Numbered from the stretch's first letter, positions 34,155-47,157 are shown. The stretch is 64,000 bases of DNA from Hypericum androsaemum (GCA_963995505.1 OZ023183.1:12582671-12646670); one strand, 5' to 3'. Notes: generated by a model not told the origin, from the sequence alone. Made by a program: numbers and translations.

Positions 34155-37100
34155 TGTTAAGTTGGATAATCAAGAGGTTTACAAAAATATTTATATACAA
34201 AAAAATTATTCTAGTCTAAATGAGTATCAATTACATAACTAAAGTTCTAAAACTATTTGTTTCATCATTAAGATGACAACTATGCAACTAGTCGCGCTTG
34301 GAAACACGTGGGAAAAATTAGCTGTTGGAGATAACTAGTCAGGAAGAAGACGAGGCGAGCATGGAGAGAATGGAATGACTGGTTATCTGGTAGAACAACC
34401 ACCAACTTGATATATTCAAGTTGGTGAATAGAGATCACAAACACCCAACTTGGATAACAACAACTCAAATTGATTGATACCAAGTACTTTGGTGAAAATA
34501 TCTGCGGGTTGCTCTTTACTTGGAATGTATTATAATCATCCCTTCTTGTACCTTATCCCCCACAAAGTGACAATCAATCTCGATATTCTTTGTTCTTTCG
34601 TGAAAAAAGGATCGATTGCTATGTAAATGGTTGCTTCATTATCAAAGTATAGCTCCATGGGACGCGAAGTATATAGGTTTAGTCATGTCAGCAAATTTCG
34701 TACCCAAACCAGCTCACTTGCAATAGCAGACATTAATTTGTACTCCGCTTCTGTACTTGATTTAAATTATGTAGTTTGTTTCTTTAACCTTCAAATGATG
34801 GGGTTGCCACCAACAAGTACGCAATAACTAGATTTAGATCTCCTTGAGTCCACACATCCACCCCAGTCTGAATCTGCATTAGCAAAAATTTGCAGATGGT
34901 CAGGCTTCTTCATTAAAATGACTTTACCTGGGCAGCTCTTTAAATATTGAAAAATTTTATCAAGCAATTCAATATGACAAGTCTTAGGAGAATGCATTAC
35001 TTGACTAACAATTCTAACAACATAAGTAATGTCATATCGTGTAATAGTGAGATAGATCAGTCTCCCTACTTTTTGATAAATTCTCACAACATTCTTGTAA
35101 GCTTCTATTTTTTCATTTGATACCTTAAGATTATGCTCCATAGGAGTTCTATATGGTTTAACACCAATTTTCTTAAGTACATACTTCATTTTATTAATGA
35201 ATATACCTTTGGATGAATATGCAAATTCTACACTAAGAAAATATCTCAATTTACCAAAGTCTTTAATATCAAATCAAGTATGCAATGCAGCCTTTAATTT
35301 TTTAGTCAGTTCCACATTATTATCTATAATTAAAATGTCAACTACATAAATTAACACAACTGTCTTACCTTGTTCGCGATCAGAGACAAAGAATGACGAG
35401 TCTGAATAGCATTTTGTGAAGCCAAAATCCAACAGTTCATCACTGAGTTTGTTGTACCAAGTTCGTGGTGATTGCTTTAATACATATATTGATTTTCTTA
35501 GTTTACATACCTTATCAATCTTCTCAGTTATTTATCCTGGTTGAATGGTTGAGTAGATTTTTTCTTCAAAATTTTTTTAAATTATATTTTTTACATCCAT
35601 ATGCTCCATAATCCATCCAAGATTGACAACAATAGAAACTAAGATGCGTATAGTGTTCATTTTAGCTATTGTGATAAAGGTTTCCTTATAATCAACTCCA
35701 GGAGTTTGAGTGAAACCTCTAGCCACCAATCTAGCTTTAAACCTTCTAACGGATCTATCATTTTTATGTTTAATATTATATATTCACTTACAATCAACAA
35801 CTTTCTTACTTTTAGGCAAATATGTCAGTTTCCAAGTACCATTTTTAATCAGAGCATGAAGTTCCTCTTGCATAGCATCTCTCCATACTTTGTGCTTGGA
35901 AGCTTCTTTAAAGTCTTTAGGTTCAGTGTATTGATCAAGTTTGCCAAGAAGAGCTTTGTATCTTGAGCTAAATTTATCATATGTAATATGCTTCTCAATA
36001 GGATACTGAACATGATAGGTTTTAAAATCCTTGAGCAATGTACTAGGTTGTCTTACTCGAGCAGGTCTCCTTACTTTATGACTATCGTTACTTATTTCCT
36101 CATTTTTTTTAGAGTTAGAAGACGTACATTGATCTGGAGTAGCTTCCCTGGTTGCTTCTGACTATGTAGATTGTTCAGTACCTGTAACATGATCCTGCAA
36201 AACAACAACATCTTCTTTCCCTTTGTTGGGAAAGGGAGTTAAACTGGAGAGTATAAAAAGTGGTCTACAAAGAGATGAATCACTTACCTCCCCTTATCTG
36301 CTGTGATCAGTCGAATTAACATAGTAAGGTAAGTGTTCATCAAAGTACATATCTCTGGATACAAACTTCTTTTTCAGTGTTAGACTATAGCATTTGTAAC
36401 CCTTTTGAGTTCATAAATATGCCAGAAAGATGCACTTTGTAGCCCTTTTATCTAATTTATCTCATTTCTCAGAGAGAACATGAACAACAATAATAATTAA
36501 ATATTCTAATGTATGACAGGTCAGGTTTTTCATTCAATAGAAATTCCATAGGTGATTTGAACTTTAATGGTTAACTTCCTCTGTTGATCAAATGACATGC
36601 AGTTAGTATAGCATCACTCCAAAAATCTTTCTTGACATTCATTCTAAACATGATTGCTCGAAAAACATCAAGCAAATGTCTATTTTCTCTCTCAGCTACT
36701 CTATTTTGCTGAGGTGTATAGGTGCCTGATGTCTGATGCATGATTGCTGAGATTTTAAGATAATCTATGAAGTCTTTTTTGTACTCAATTCCATTATCGG
36801 TTCTAAAGATCTTAATCTTTGTATTGAACTGGTTTTTTTATCAATGAATCAAACTCTTTGAATGCAGAAAATACTTCACTCTTGTGTTTTAATAAATATG
36901 TCCATGTAGCATGACTATAATGATCAATGATGACACGAAATAGTGATAACCATCATAAGTACACATATGAGCTATCCAAACATTAGAATGAATTAATTCG
37001 AATGCAGAATCATAATAGCTTCCAGAGGATTCAAACAAGATTCTTTTATTTTTTGTATAAAGATAGTTTTACAGTTCAGTTTTTGCATGTCTACATTAGA

Positions 37101-38985
37101 AAATAGATTTTTTAGAACGTTAAAACTAGGGTGGCCTAATCTATAGTGCCTCAACTCAGCTGATTCTTTTGCAGCTGTAAGAGCTTTAGGTGGATGATCA
37201 ATAATGTAAAGACCATTGTGAAGTTTTTCTTCACCAATCATCATCTGAGTGTTGTAGTAATTGGACAGAGTCACATGAGAAAATCACTTGGTAATTTAAT
37301 TATTTAATAATTTTACTTATGGACAACATATTGCAAGATAGATTGGGGACATGTAACATATTTACTAGATCATGAGAATAAAAAAGTTTAGTAGAATAAA
37401 ATTCTTGAACCTCAATTTTTGATGCATCAGCAATTGATATTGATTGATTATGGATTAGCTTATAGTTATCAAACAGTTTAATATCATGAGTCAAGTGTTC
37501 ATTTGCTTATGAATCTGTAATCCAATTTGATATAGAATGCAGTGCATGAACTTGCTACACTACAGAGAGATTGACAGTTAGCTTACTGATTTACCTTCAT
37601 TGTGTGACTTGTGTGATTTGTTGTCACTGAAAATCTCATTGATCCTGATATGTTGTAGCAATTTCTGAGCAAATTAATCGACGGTAATATTGGTAGGAAT
37701 AACAGATGAAGTAGTCAGAGCTCTTGTTTGATCATAATTCTTTTCTCTTTACTGCTTTAGGTGTGGATATAGAATCCAATACCTTTCTTTGTTGTGACCA
37801 AGTTTTTCACTGTAGTCACATGAAACATTACTTTTACCAGTTCTCCTACCTCCTCTGCCACGAGAAGAGGAAGAACCTTCCATTGAGTGAACAAATCTTC
37901 TTGCACCATTAGTAGTTAGTTCATGATTAGTAGTAAATGTATTATCATCATCTGGATCAGCCTTCTGGTAGGAGCTCATCAATTACCTTCTAGTTTCTTC
38001 CTTCTATATTCTAGTACATATAGTACCAAGTGGTGGAAGCTTAGCAGCATTAAGAATTTGCTCAGTTAGTGGATCATAATATGATCCTCGTCCCATCGGT
38101 ATCTTGAAGACTTTGTCTTCTTCATCTCTTTTCTATATGATAGTCAGATCCAAAGTTGCATGTCTCAACATCGTGAGCTCATCCCACATTAATTTTAGCA
38201 TGCTAAGATACTCAACAAATGTCTATTCTCCTTTATAAAGATCTGCATTATTTTTCTTCAACTCAAATACTCGATACAGATTTTCTTGCTACGAATATAA
38301 ATTCTTTATAGAGTCCCAGAACTCTTTAGCATAGCTTGCAAATGTAAAGATATCATGTAGGTTCTGATCAATAAAATTAAGTAACCAGGACATTACCAGG
38401 TGATCATTCATACTCCACTCCGCAAAAGCTGGATCATCAATTGCAGGAGCAGAGAAGTCGCTATTGATAAATCTAATTCAACCACTTCCACAGAGGGCAA
38501 TGAGAATAGCCTTTGACCAGGACAAATAATTTGTTCTGCTGAAAGTTACAGTACTAATTTTAATGCATGTGTTGCTACCATCTTAACAATTTTCTTCAAA
38601 TAGCTTTGGACCTTGGTAGACGAAGATACCACAGGTGAAACATTTTGAGAGTTTCCCTCAAGTTCACTCATTTTTATCAATAATTATGGCTCTGATACTT
38701 TGTTAAGTAGGATAATATTATTAAACAATAGGTTTGCTAGAGTATTTATATACAAAGAAAATTGTTCTAGCCTAAATGAGTATTAATTACATAACTAGAG
38801 TTCTAAAATTATTTGTTTTATCATTAAGATGACAATTACGCAACTGATCGTTACGAGCTTGGGAACACGCGAAAGAAAGTAGCCATTGGAGACAGCTTGA
38901 CGGGAAGAAGATGATGCGAGCACAGAGAAAATGGAACGACTTGTTGTCTCGTAGAACAACCACCAACTTTATATATTCTTCAACA
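34155..38985 (-). mobile_element. Ty1/copia element D, old and degenerate
   Basis: LTRs at 34155 to about 34420 and at 38701-38985 (start TGTTAAGT, right copy ends TTCAACA). Flanks are GTCTG (34150-34154) and GTTTG (38986-38990), a 5-bp duplication with one mismatch. The primer site on minus, TATCAGAGCCAT, lies at about 38686-38698 beside the right LTR, so the element is on minus. The LTRs differ far more than those of element C, so this insertion is older. Confidence 0.88.
34790..38671 (-). pseudogene. gag-pol: gag-pol of copia element D, degenerate
   Basis: Gag begins at an ATG at 38671 (MSELEGNSQNVS). A decayed zinc knuckle with two cysteines lost (CDYSEKLGHNKERY) is near 37810. Protease remnants lie at 37494-37300, and the pre-integrase region has RHYRLGHPS near 37150. 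RT N-terminal region (WRDAMQEELHALIKNGTW) is near 35880. Late RT/RNase H with IFANADSDWGG is at 35249-34791. Numerous stops and frameshifts. Confidence 0.85.
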
Positions 38986-41900
38986 GTTTGTCATGATGTA
39001 ATTATCTAAGGTATCAATAAAATATATCTACTTATAAATAACTCTCTTTTTTTATAAGTAAATTATATTTATCAAAGAAAAAATTTGCTAAAGTAGCAAG
39101 TTAACACACTTGTAGTATATTACACCTATAAGTGCACGTAAGCACTTTTCGCCTGAAATAACCTATAAAAAAAACTTAAGATATAGATACCAATTGCGAA
39201 CAGAGAGTCGTTTGCAATGGAATAGCTAGTTTGATCGTATTTTTTTGAAATCAGAATCATTATTAAACTGACTAATGTATATTTGAATTGGTTAAAATCG
39301 TGAAACAAACAAATACAAGGAGAGATAAAATAAAGTGAATACCTAAAGTTAGCTACTATAATTAACGGACATGGTACATCATTATAGTAGCTAACTTTAT
39401 GTTCTTTTCACCTCATCTCTCACCGTCGTGTTTAAAATTATTCGGAAGTCTCTTTCTTTGATTAGTATTCGGAAGTCTCTTTTCTTGTGACAGAACTTGG
39501 AAGAAATCTTTGCTCAGATTGGAAAGCAAATTAATTGAGACTTGATGCAAATATAACGTGTGCTCCCATTTATATAATCCGACGTTTCACACAAGCGATT
39601 GAAATATCTGCAAAACAGATCATCTTAAGATTTGGATTTTCCTCCTTGTCTTTGAGATAAAGTTTTCAATCTGGTCGTCCCCGAGTTGAACAATTCCAAT
39701 CATCAAGACGACAATCCTATGGTAAAAAGCATCAAGCCGGAGATTGACTAAATCACGAATTTAAAGCAGCTCCAACTTGGGGCACATGTTTCCTATTTAG
39801 AAACTTATTTTATCGACTAATTAAAATTTGAGTTGGGTCAAATAAAAAATGAGAAAACTCATTTTTTTTCTAATAAATGTTAACAAAATCGTGCTACAAG
39901 AATAAGAACTCAAAGCTAACTATTAAACTAATTTAGTTCTTTCCAAGTTGATATTTTTTATAAAAATAAATTTTTACACCAATAATTACACTTGTTAGTA
40001 TTTGAACCTTGAAATTCCTTCAAATCCTCCTATAATTTGTGCATTGGTTTGGGCACATGTTGAAGCTAACATTGGAAATCGGTTGATCAAGTGTGGGCGA
40101 CATACTTGTATTCACATGGTGGTGGTCGTTCAATTTCTAATCGCAAGTGGCCTCCATAAAAAATGCAAGTAAAATACAAGATATAATTTGGACAGAAACT
40201 AGCCCATCCCATCTTATCTCCAACGCAGGTAAAGGCCCAGTTTTCGCAAACGTACTTCTCAAGAAGAGTCAAAACAATGACATTCTCTGGGCCCAGGTCC
40301 AGCATTAATTTAACTGCCCCATTCTGAGCAGTCTCTCAATCAATCGAAACACTCCAAATAAATCTCTAATTTCTCTTTACCCCTCAAATTTCCAATATTT
40401 GGTATTAAAAAAGGCAGTTTTTACATGATAATTATAAATATCAGAGTTAGAATTCTAGATCTCTATAAATTTGTATACATTTTGTGTCATTAGATTAAAT
40501 ACTTTTTGACAATATGCACTGAACTTAAAATCGATATATCTTTTTGGTTGAAAAATATAATGATACATGGGCATCCATTTGAATGAATAATCTAGATTAG
40601 AATCAAGTTATCTTATAAAAGATACAAGAATTCTCGAAATAAAGTTTTAACCCAAGTTTATTTTCATGTTTTCAACTCTAAATCTCTGTTTAAGTTAGAA
40701 CAATTTTTCACCATTTAATTTAAGTGTTAGGTGATTAAAATTAATAAATCTATAACACCAAGTGTGTAGATAAATTTGCAAGAGATTGTTATGGTTTAGT
40801 AAGATATTTTGAGTTGAGCCGGAAAATACAAATACATTAAAATTTGATTAAAAAAACTTGAACCACGCTAGCATGTGTTTCGATACTAGACAACTTCCAC
40901 AAAATATGAGATGACGATCATGGCTCCTCGTTAACGGACACCCGAGGACAGAAACTAAAGGTAGCAACAAATAATGACGGAGAAGACATAAAGGGCCTAA
41001 TCAAAATTTTCATGGTTTAGAGGAAATAAATTATTTTGAGAGACTTAAGCTATCTCTAATCTTTTGCAACGCCAGTTGGCACACGTGTGGCACTAATCAT
41101 GTTTAGCACCAAGCCCACTTACAAAGCAATCATTTCCGTCACCTCCATTAGGGTGTAGACTCTATAGACTCCCTCCATAACAAAGCATTAATAAATCATT
41201 AACATCTCCGTCGACTCTTACTCTTCGACGGTTTTCCAGTGTAATGAAACCTTATTAGATATAGATCAGTTGGCTCGATAATATCAAAATACTAGACTAT
41301 CTAAACAAAAAAATATAGCATAAATAAATTAGTGAACATTTTTTTTTGTTTAATAACAAATTTCGACCTTGAGTCTTAAGAGTATATCTATGTTAAAATT
41401 TGGTTACGATAACATATCAACATATAAGGTGTGATTTTGAAGATAAAAAGAACTTGGCTTAACCATCAATTAGTCTAAATTATTGTTTTGAAAATATGGT
41501 TAGACTAGCTGTCCAATCGGTTGGACCATTATCCGACATTGAGAACGAGTCATTTTTGTACCAAAACTTGATGTAAAGTTGGACTCATCTGTTCAATTAA
41601 ATTTGATTAAATTAAGATTTTGAAGATTTATAAATTTATAATAAAATTAGAAATATTTAGAATTAATTGTGATTTTAATACTAAATATAATTAACCAATC
41701 GGTCAAACCTCAAAATGGAAAATCCAGTTAACATTTCGATCCTTTTTTAAAAAAACATTGTTCTAAATGGACTTCATCCATTAAATATGAGAGAAAGAGA
41801 TCGAGGTGGGTCACCCCGCTCGTGCGACTCATGAGAGAACGGGGCCACCGCCCAGCTCGTCCACTTCCACACTTGCAAAATTGGAGAAAGAAGTAACAAC

Positions 41901-42433
41901 CAAGTTAATATCTACATGGTTTTTTGTTTGTGGGGACAAAACAATGTCACCCACCAATAAAATATATAAAGTTAAGATTCCTATGTGAATATGCATGTGA
42001 CTCCTAAAGAACTATGTCACATGAGCGCTAATACATGAACCGATTTTTTCTTACAAGGGGACCTAGAAAAAGAGAGAGAGAGATGTAGCAGCCCAGGTCC
42101 CCTCAATAAGGTGAGTGAATCATTGCCTCCCGCAAGCACCGATATTTTTTTATATTCCGTTAGGCTAGGTTGTTCTCTTAAATTGTAATTTACATAAATA
42201 ATAAATAAAAGCACAACAGATTGGTTCTTTCCTATTATTTAGTGATATCCAACGATGGATGATATTATCTTTTTTTTGTCAGAAAAAGGATCAAACTATA
42301 ATATATATAAACAATCGGGCACGCCCATCAAACTCCCAATGAACAAGTGAGGTTAACTAATAACCATAATCATAACAAGATTTTTATATCAATAATAGAG
42401 TCCAACTATATGAGAGTCACTTTAATAAAAATT
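38986..42433. other. long intergenic AT-rich stretch, no gene seen
   Basis: About 3.4 kb. The short ORFs (40087-40305, 41806-41988, 42017-42214) show no domain. The only sharp structure is a perfect inverted repeat at 39344-39399. There is a microsatellite-like (GA)n at about 42070-42085. Confidence 0.55.
39344..39399. repeat. perfect 19-bp inverted repeat with 18-bp loop
   Basis: The arm TAAAGTTAGCTACTATAAT (39344-39362) is matched exactly by its reverse complement at 39381-39399. This could be a recent fold-back, a MITE footprint or a small hairpin RNA. No flanking duplication was identified. Confidence 0.9.
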
Positions 42434-42615
42434 AGAGATAATTACTCTCAGGACCCCAGGGTATAGTCAAATAGACTCTGAGGACCCTGTAGTTTCCTAC
42501 TAATTACTGAGCCCCTGTAGTTTGGTTATTATTATACACTCGGGTCCCTGTAGCCGGAATCGTCTATTTTTTTGGCGAACTCCCCACCTGAAATATCTAA
42601 AATGCCCCTAGGCTC
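42434..42615. repeat. left terminal inverted repeat of MULE
   Basis: Carries CTCGGGTCCCTGTAGCCGG and CACCTGAAATATCTAAAATG, both present inverted in the right end. In MuDR elements such repeats hold the promoters and transposase sites, so transcription of the transposase probably begins here. Confidence 0.9.
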
Positions 42616-43204
42616 CTTTTTACCACCCAGTTAAAAAAATTACTTTCACATTCACTCCTCCCCTCCCCCGACTCCTTCCTCTCCCCCGACTCCTCCCCTC
42701 CCCCGACTCGCCGAATTTCTCCTCTCTTCAGACCGTTTCTCCCCTCTCCATACCGTTTCTCCCCTCTCCCGACTCCCCCCCATTCTCGTGATATAGTGTC
42801 CTCCTTCTTCGTGTGCCCAGAGTTTTGGAAAAACCCTAATTTCAAAAATTGTCCACCATGTCAGAGCCAAAATTATTCACTCTTGAGTTCGTGCTGGATG
42901 GTAAGTCACAATTTTATGACAATGTCGACCCAGATCGTTATTGTTTTGTCAATATGGTGAAAGATATTTACAATGCATTTCCAATAGAGTCGTCAGTTTG
43001 TTGTTATAGAATAAAATGTGGGTTGGAAATAAGTTGTGATGATGATCTTATGTTCATGTTCGAATTCTACTACTCTGAAGATGTGCTTAGGGTTTATGTT
43101 GAACCTAAGGAGAGATAGAAATACCCTTTCTTATTATTAGCCCGAAAGGGAAGGTGTTGTACCGTCGTAAGTTCTCAAGAGATAGGATTCCTAGAATTGG
43201 TTTG

Positions 43205-43560
43205 AGTGATGGTGGTGTGGAGGCTGGTTGTGAAGTGGAGGCTAGTGGTGAAGTGGAGAGGGATGGTGTTGATCAGGAGGGTGATGTAGAGGGGGATGGT
43301 GGTGATCAGGAGGGTGAAGTAGAGAGGGATGGTTTTGATCAGGAGGGTGAAGTAGAGGGGGATGGTGGTGATCTGACAGGTGATGTAGAGGGGGATGGTA
43401 GTGTGGAGGCTAGTCGTGAAGTGGAGGCTGGTCATGAAGTGGAGAGGGATGGTCGTGATCAGGAGGGTGATGTGGAGAGGGATGACAGTGATCAGAAGGG
43501 TGAAGTGGAGAGGGATGGTGGTGATCAGGAGGGTGATGTTGGTGATCTGGAGTCTGATGA
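43205..43560 (+). repeat. acidic coding minisatellite in transposase linker
   Basis: Imperfect units built on GGTGATCAGGAGGGTGA and GTGGAGGCTGG, encoding Asp/Glu/Gly-rich repeats of the type DGGDQEGDVE. The frame is open throughout. Confidence 0.85.
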
Positions 43561-46019
43561 CAGTGATGTGGCTTACAATGGGGTACCTGACTGTCATATG
43601 ACAGAGAGTGATGAAGATATTGAGTCTGAAGCTGGTGGAGAAAGTTCAGACAATGACGAAGTCAACTACAATGATTTAAATTTGCATAGTGAGACAGATA
43701 GTGATGCAGAAAAAGGACTTGATCGAGAAGCACTTAGGAGGGCAAGGAAGAAGATCAAGATGGATCTTATTCATGATTATGGTAGCATACCAGTTACGTT
43801 GAGTGGAAAAGATATCTCCTTCTGTGTGAAATAGGTCTTTAAAGATTATTATGAGTTCAGGTCCACCCTGAAAGATTATGCTATAGCGGGTGGTTATAAC
43901 ATAAAGATCATAAAGAATGAGAAATCAAGGATCACAGCATCTTGTAGGGAAACAGCTTTTGAAGGGAACTATCTTTGGAGGATCCATGCGTCAGTTTTAT
44001 CTGGTCAAAAGATATTTATGGTGAAGATGTTGAATGATGAGCACACTTGCCTAGCTGTAGTAAACGACCGTTGTGTCACCCCTAAATGGATCTCAAACAA
44101 GGTCCAAGAGCTTCTACGAGCAAATAAGAACTTGATAATGACATGATTCGAGCTGTTTTGAAGGAATGGGGTTTGGAGCCAAAAAAATTAGAAGATATGG
44201 AGAGCAAAGCAGTATACAAGGAAGGAGACAGGAGGTTGTTACGTTGAAAGTTATTCCCGTCTCCATGTTTGTGAACTACTGCTTGGGTTAAATGCTGGAT
44301 CAGTTGCAAAGCTACAAGGGCATCCGAGGAGTAACATGAATGAGCTTCTTCGATTTTGGAGAGTATTTATTTGTCTTCATACTCCAAAGTGGGGATTCAT
44401 TAATAGATGTAGGCCTTTCCTTGGTATTGATGGATGCCACTTACAAGGCCCATTTGGAGGAATTTTATTGGCTGCAGTTGTACTGGATGCAAACAATGCC
44501 ATTGTTCCAGTTGATTGGGCAATAGTTGAGATAGAGAATGATGCCAATTGGGTATGGTTTATGGAGAATCTATACAATTGTGTAGGAGCACACTCAAGTG
44601 ACAAAGTAGTGATATTCATGAGTGATGGACAAAAGGTAAAGTTAACATAAAATTCACTTTCTTGATTTAACTTATTCAGTAGGATTCTGACATTTTATTT
44701 CAATTTTAGGGCCTTGGGGAGCAGATTGAATCAGCCTTTCTAAGGTCAAGACATAGAAGGTCTGCCAAACATGTTGCAGCTAACTTAGCGAATGCTTTTA
44801 GAGGTGTATAGCTGGAAAAATACTTCTGGGAGATGGTATTTGCTATGACAAGGCCTGATTTTAATAGGGCAGTGGCACTTCTGAAGTAAGAAAAAGTTCC
44901 ACCAAAGATGTTTAATGGAGAAATGCTAACTCCATCAGCTTGGCTTGATAGGATACCTCATGAAAAATGGTCAAGGTACGCCTTTGATGATTATGTCAAG
45001 TTTATGGATGTCACAAATAATTTGGTAGAATCTTTCAATGCTTAGATTAAGAAAGAAAGAGATTTGCCTATAGTAGAGCTACTTGACAGGCTAAGGCAAA
45101 AAATGATGGTTAGGCAGGAAGAAAGGTATCAAAAGGCTTATAGATGTACCTCAGGTATTGTTCCAAATGTAATGAAGGAGTTGCAAAGGCTGAGCGATGG
45201 ATGTAGGAAGTGTAAAGTTCTGGCTGCAAGAAACATGGAGTTTGAAGTTCTAAAAGCTGAAAAAAAGTTTGTAGTTGAATTAGAAGCTGGTACCTATTCC
45301 TGTAATGTGTGGCAACTCAGCGGTGTACCGTGTGTCCATGTCGTAGCTTGTGTGGCTTCCATTGGAGGTGATATCAAGCAGTATGTTCATGAATACTTTA
45401 AGGTAGAGATGTGGAAGAAGACTTATCAGCTGGGAATTGTGCCATTCCCTAAAGCAGAATTAGATCCAGGGAATAATTTTGACACATACCTACCTCCACC
45501 CCTGACTAGGAGAGCAGGCACACCCAGAAAATTGAGGAAGAAACAAGATAATGAAGAAATTAGACACTCACATAGGTCAAACACAGTTAAATGTGCTACA
45601 TGTGGGGAGTTAGGCCATAATAAAAGGTCATGCCAAGGAGGACCTACTAAGGCCAAAAGCAAAAGGCTTTTGGTATATGCTATTTTATATCCTAACCTAA
45701 CTTGGATTTTTTATATGTTTTAATAGTGTGATGACACTTTTGGTGCAGGAAAAGGGTAGCAAAGGAGAAAAAGTTAGTATGTCACATGCAACCCATGGAC
45801 CACAGTACAACAGGAGGTTTGGTCTTTCAAGAAATTTTGAAAGCTGTGTTTAGTAATTTAAAGTTTTACTAAGATATCTTTATTTTGTAGACATTTAGTA
45901 GACCAATTGGTCCCGGTGACCTGTCATCGCAAACAAACCCATTGTTTGAACAAACCTCTTCCTGCCAACTCAAAGGGGGAGAGGACCTACAACTGTTGGA
46001 GTTCAAAGAGGAGCACCTG

Positions 46020-46230
46020 TTGTACGTGAAGGAGGCCCTGTTGCAAGTACAAGTGCTCGTGCAATGGCAAGTTCAGGTGCGCGAGCAAGAACAAGTACAA
46101 GTGCGCATGCAAGAACAAGTTCAGGTGCGCGAACAAGAACAAGTTCAAGTGCACGTGCAAGAATAAATGCAGGTGCAAGTGAAAACGCAAGCCTTAGTGC
46201 AAGTGCAAAAGCCAGTGCAAGCCAGTCCTG
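46020..46230 (+). repeat. short tandem repeats (GTGCGCGAGCAAGAACAA-like) near MULE transposase 3' end
   Basis: Imperfect units of about 18-36 bases. One frame gives an Ala/Arg/Ser/Thr-rich tail, probably the C-terminal end of the transposase. Other frames give Gln/Val-rich artefacts. Confidence 0.7.
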
Positions 46231-46491
46231 GACAACATGGCAGGAAATAGGGCTTTGAACATAAACTGTCCTTAGACAACATGAGGGATTTACTTTTGGT
46301 AGCCATATCGGTTTGGTCGGGATGGATTTGAACACTATCTACTTTGAAATCGGGCTTTGAACACCATGTTGAATTTTGTATTTTATAATTTTGAGCAGAA
46401 ACTCAGTTGAAACTCAAGTATTCAAAATCAGACAACTTCATTTCATTGATTTGATCATTGCCAACTTACAAGAGATGAGAACATGTTTGTT

Positions 46492-46842
46492 CTATCTTGA
46501 AATCAAATGAACATAAAGTACAACATTACAGATAATCAAAACATACACAAAATTTTTCAAGAACTTGAATGATTCAATAGCCTCTTTCAACGTCATCGTT
46601 ATCATCTTTACTTCTTCAGACACCATTTCATTAGAAGTCACTGGTTGCTTATGCGTCTGGACCATTGGAGAACGATAACAACTAGTAACTTCCCGTGGTA
46701 CACACCAACCGAGCCACCCACAGTTGTTTGTGGTACAACAATAATACAAATGCCCCCTATTTCTTTTACTCTCGGCAATCTTCACCAGGGCACGAACTCG
46801 GCAGCCGCATACCATATTGACGTACCTCGAACCATCGTCCAT
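46492..46842 (-). CDS. small zf-GRF protein with C-terminal transmembrane segment, inside MULE
   Basis: Intact 116-aa ORF on minus, convergent with the transposase. Residues about 12-46 fit a GRF-type zinc finger: CGC, then NRGHLYYC, then CGWLGW (family pattern C.C ... GR.F..C ... C.FF.W). A helical middle part (MTLKEAIESFKFLKN) leads to a hydrophobic C-terminal stretch (FVYVLIICNVVLYVHL) that could span a membrane. Small plant proteins of this design are common but of unknown function. Its position between the transposase and the right inverted repeat mirrors mudrB in maize MuDR, though no sequence similarity to mudrB is claimed. It could also be a captured host gene. Confidence 0.75.
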   Translation of the reverse strand: MDDGSRYVNMVCGCRVRALVKIAESKRNRGHLYYCCTTNNCGWLGWCVPREVTSCYRSPMVQTHKQPVTSNEMVSEEVKMITMTLKEAIESFKFLKNFVYVLIICNVVLYVHLISR

Positions 46843-46879
46843 CCCATACGAAGCATTGGATGAAGAAATGGGTTAACTT

Positions 46880-47015
46880 CACAAAGCTCCTTCGACCTAT
46901 AAACCCTAGAACCAAGCTCCTACTTGCTGTAAACTCTAAAACCCAGCTCCTTCGACCTATAAACCCTAGAACCCAACTCTTTCGACCTATAAACGCTAGA
47001 ACCCAGCTAGATAAT
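46880..47015 (-). repeat. ~34-bp tandem repeats upstream of the zf-GRF ORF
   Basis: Four imperfect units with TTCGACCTATAAACCCTAGA lie between the ORF start and the right inverted repeat, i.e. in its probable 5' leader. Confidence 0.8.
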
Positions 47016-47157
47016 GCTCGATTTGTTCTTTTGGTGACAGTTGGAGAAGAATGAGGAGAAAAAGAAGAAGAAGAAGAGAGAATTTTGAGGGAGGAGAAAA
47101 TAAAGGGAGGTTGGTGTTAATGTGGCTTTAAAAAAGGGACTGGGTGGTAAAAAGGGA

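Larger units (their letters stand above)
42858..46258 (+). pseudogene. mudrA: MuDR-type transposase (mudrA-like), decayed
   Basis: ATG at 42858. Order: N-terminal plant MuDR domain (to 43115, then a stop and frame change); acidic repeat linker (about 43205-43560); MuDR DNA-binding region (LKDYAIAGGYNIKIIKNEKS, about 43870-43930); DDE core with FLGIDGCHLQGPFGG (first Asp, about 44418-44460), then MSDGQK (second Asp) just before a 74-bp intron (44636-44709); TNNLVESFNA, which carries the glutamate (about 45015-45042). A SWIM zinc finger (CNVWQLSGVPCVHVVAC, about 45301) and CCHC knuckle (CATCGELGHNKRSC, about 45595) follow. In-frame TAG stops occur at 43832, within 44800-44815, near 44887 and after ESFNA, plus a frameshift near 44145-44235. 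Not functional as read. Confidence 0.9.

Noticed and set aside
39344..39399. microRNA gene
   Set aside because: The stem is only 19 bp and no extended precursor pairing is visible; kept as an inverted repeat only.
43175..43597. 140-aa minus-strand ORF rich in Ile/Thr/Leu
   Set aside because: Antisense shadow of the acidic minisatellite in the MULE transposase.
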